From assembly GCA_937902565.1 (NCBI GenBank), contig CALFMX010000265.1, forward strand, positions 1-7,058: a stretch of 7,058 nucleotides of DNA. The letters are read 5' to 3'. Under the pieces are notes generated by a model that was given only the letters and a program-made list of their open reading frames with translations, did not search any database and was not told the DNA's origin. Each line of letters starts with the position of its first letter. Position 1 is the first letter of the stretch. Below, piece by piece: positions 5,812 to 7,058 of this stretch. Source of the DNA: an uncultured Spirochaetales bacterium. GTDB taxonomy: Bacteria; Spirochaetota; Spirochaetia; Sphaerochaetales; Sphaerochaetaceae. The translations under genes were made by a program, and so were the position numbers.

Positions 5812-5841
5812 AGGATACCGAACCTCTTCTCCCTTTGTCAA
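5812..5841 (-). promoter_or_regulatory. Candidate promoter for the RNA-binding protein/hydrolase operon
   Basis: The minus strand has a perfect TTGACA -35 (plus 5836-5841), an 18-base spacer, and TATCCT as -10 (plus 5812-5817, four of six bases). A start near 5805 is predicted, ~220 bases before the ATG at 5585. It lies back to back with the plus-strand candidate at 5868-5897. Confidence 0.45.
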
Positions 5842-5867
5842 GGAAAGCCAAAACCCCTGTCTACACT

Positions 5868-5897
5868 TTGCTCTCTTCCCACAAGCTGTGGTACTAT
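5868..5897 (+). promoter_or_regulatory. Extended -10 promoter of the coiled-coil gene, possibly leaderless
   Basis: TTGCTC (5868-5873) and TACTAT (5892-5897) are 18 bases apart, and the -10 carries the extended TG-n motif (TGGTACTAT, 5889-5897). Six bases separate the -10 from the ATG at 5904, so transcription would begin at or within a base of the start codon. No Shine-Dalgarno-like sequence lies before this ATG, which fits a leaderless message. Confidence 0.45.
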
Positions 5898-5903
5898 CGG
5901 CGT

Positions 5904-6974
5904 ATGGCGAACCTGCAAAAAGAGATTGCGTACAAGCGACGACAGATCTCCACCCATGAGGAGGATCTCGCCTCCCTCTACTGCGATCTTGGCCGTCTCG
6001 GCATTGAGGGAGGGGGGGAGGCGAGGTCCGTTGCGCTCATCGAGCAGAGAAGACGCTACAGCGAGGTGTTGGAGGAGTGGGAGCGAGCCGTACACTCCCG
6101 GGAGCAGATCGCCGGGTACATCCGCCAGATCGAGGATCGTTCGCGCAAGATCGGGGAGATCGAGGCGGATATCAAGGCCCTCGGCCAGCAGGAGGAGGAG
6201 ATCTACTCCCGCCTTGGCGCCATGGCATGGGAGGCGTATGGCTTTGGCACCCTGCCACCTCGAAGCCGCGAGCTCTGCGATCCAATCTTCGCATCCCACG
6301 CCCAACGCATCCAAACCCTCAATGCCCAGGCGATGAATCGGCGCGGTACACTTGCCCGCCGCCTCGCCCTCATACGCCTTCACCGCCTGCGCAGTCGATT
6401 CGCTTCCCTGCTGCTCAATGCCGGCCGCGCTCTTGCTGCAGCGGGGTGGGAGGGGGACCTCGACCTTGCCCGCAGTGATGGGCTTGCAGAGAGCCTCGCA
6501 TCGGTGCGTACGCGCCGCCTCGACCTTGACGAAGAGCTTGCGCTCCACCAGAGTGCCATGGCAAAGCTCAAGAGTGAGGAGGTGTCCGCCCCCAAGGCAA
6601 AACTTGCAGAGAGCGAGGAGCTCGCGTCAAGGCTGGAGGAGGAGTGCGAGATCGAGGGGGGTGAGTACGGCAGGCTCCTCTATGAGCAGGAGATCAGAAG
6701 TGAGGAGGAGGGGTGGGAGGGCCTGGTCAACCAGATCCGCCTGCACCGCAACCGGATCGTCGCCTTGGAGCAGGAGATCCACTCTCTGGGCAACCAGGTC
6801 AAGGCCGAGGAGCTGACCGCCCAGATCGAGGTGGAGATGCGGCGCATCGCCCACCTGCGCTCCTCCATGGAGAGCGCCCATCGCCAGATCGTCCAGCTCG
6901 ATGGTTCGATCGAAGAGAAACGACGGCAGATCGAGTCGCTCCTGAGCCGCACAGGTGAGATCACCGATGGCTGA
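5904..6974 (+). CDS. Coiled-coil protein of unknown function
   Basis: This 356-residue protein is not a family I recognise. Nearly the whole chain is charged and helical: long Glu/Arg/Lys/Gln-rich heptad-like stretches occur at ~1-100 (EIAYKRRQIS, QIEDRSRKIGEIEADIK) and ~200-350 (LEQEIHSLGNQVKAEEL, EVEMRRIAHLRSSME). They flank a central part, ~100-185, with an aromatic and proline-containing loop (WEAYGFGTLPPRSR) and a basic helical stretch (RLALIRLHRLRSRF). It has no signal peptide, membrane helix or nucleotide-binding motif, so it is probably cytoplasmic and acts as a scaffold or SMC-like accessory. The frame is open far upstream (from 4272), but that part is antisense to two firm genes. 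ATG 5904 is the first sensible start beyond them and follows a good extended -10. It overlaps the next gene by eight bases, implying an operon. Confidence 0.75.
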   Translation: MANLQKEIAYKRRQISTHEEDLASLYCDLGRLGIEGGGEARSVALIEQRRRYSEVLEEWERAVHSREQIAGYIRQIEDRSRKIGEIEADIKALGQQEEEIYSRLGAMAWEAYGFGTLPPRSRELCDPIFASHAQRIQTLNAQAMNRRGTLARRLALIRLHRLRSRFASLLLNAGRALAAAGWEGDLDLARSDGLAESLASVRTRRLDLDEELALHQSAMAKLKSEEVSAPKAKLAESEELASRLEEECEIEGGEYGRLLYEQEIRSEEEGWEGLVNQIRLHRNRIVALEQEIHSLGNQVKAEELTAQIEVEMRRIAHLRSSMESAHRQIVQLDGSIEEKRRQIESLLSRTGEITDG

Positions 6975-7058
6975 GAAGAAGAGTGCAAGCAGCTCATCGA
7001 TGAAGGTGAGCGTGAAGGCAAAGGAGGCGGGGCCACCCAAGCCGGCACAGAGGAAGGT
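6967..7058 (+). CDS. Start of a downstream gene, truncated by the window end
   Basis: ATGGCTGAG at 6967 opens a frame that stays open to the edge (30 codons plus two bases). It overlaps the TGA of the coiled-coil gene (6972-6974) by eight bases, with AGGTGAG upstream as a ribosome site. The visible residues (MAEKKSASSSSMKVSVKAK, then E-A-G-P-P-K-P-A-Q-R-K) form a basic, low-complexity, probably disordered tail. The product cannot be named. Translational coupling to the coiled-coil gene is likely. Confidence 0.6.
   Translation, partial: MAEKKSASSSSMKVSVKAKEAGPPKPAQRK

Noticed and set aside
4272..6974. A 900-codon open frame on the plus strand
   Set aside because: Its first ~544 codons are antisense to the hydrolase and RNA-binding genes, both with clear motifs and ribosome sites. 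Only the part from ATG 5904 reads as a real protein.

Overview
The window looks like two unrelated pieces of bacterial DNA joined near position 745. The first ~740 bases are the N-terminal part of a glycoside hydrolase family 2 (GH2) protein of the kind common in Bacteroidota. This stretch is relatively AT-rich (rows 481-600 hold 52 G/C in 120 bases), and its reading frame is broken by one missing base at about 260. From ~745 on, the DNA is GC-richer (36 of 60 in both row 781 and row 1621) and reads as an ordinary chromosomal stretch of another bacterium. The gene content, including a stand-alone DbpA-type RNA-binding protein, a short DksA/TraR protein and coiled-coil genes, suggests a spirochaete (Sphaerochaeta/Treponema-like) to me. 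That placement is an inference from memory of gene families. The join falls inside one open reading frame, so it imitates a sugar-binding/ABC-transporter fusion. A metagenome assembly chimera at a short shared word is the simplest explanation.

Layout from left to right: (i) 2-744, GH2 fragment, frameshifted and without its catalytic domain. (ii) 745-2880 (+), an energy-coupling factor (ECF) vitamin/metal transporter polypeptide: second half of a first ATPase, a complete second ATPase and an EcfT membrane subunit in one frame, with the 5' end lost at the join. (iii) 2881-3141, non-coding, with hairpins. (iv) 3142-3579 (-), small hypothetical two-helix membrane protein. (v) 3580-3957, divergent intergenic region with promoter-like elements and an inverted repeat. 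(vi) 3958-4317 (+), short DksA/TraR zinc-finger regulator. (vii) 4333-4372, bidirectional terminator. (viii) 4371-5585 (-), two-gene operon: a DbpA-domain RNA-binding protein followed, 3 bases later, by a glyoxalase-II-like metallo-beta-lactamase-fold hydrolase. (ix) 5586-5903, divergent region with a possible long structured leader on the minus side and an apparently leaderless start on the plus side. (x) 5904-6974 (+), coiled-coil protein of unknown function, overlapping by 8 bases (xi) the start of a further gene that runs off the window at 7058.

The genes do not form one pathway. The ECF polypeptide would power uptake of a vitamin or metal chosen by an S-component that is not present here. 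The DksA-like protein would adjust RNA polymerase to nutrient state. The RNA-binding protein and hydrolase are co-transcribed but have no obvious shared function. I found no CRISPR array, transposase, phage gene, rRNA or tRNA, and no convincing new defence or biosynthetic system. The points most worth checking are the join, the three-domain ECF fusion, and the leaders around 5600-5904.
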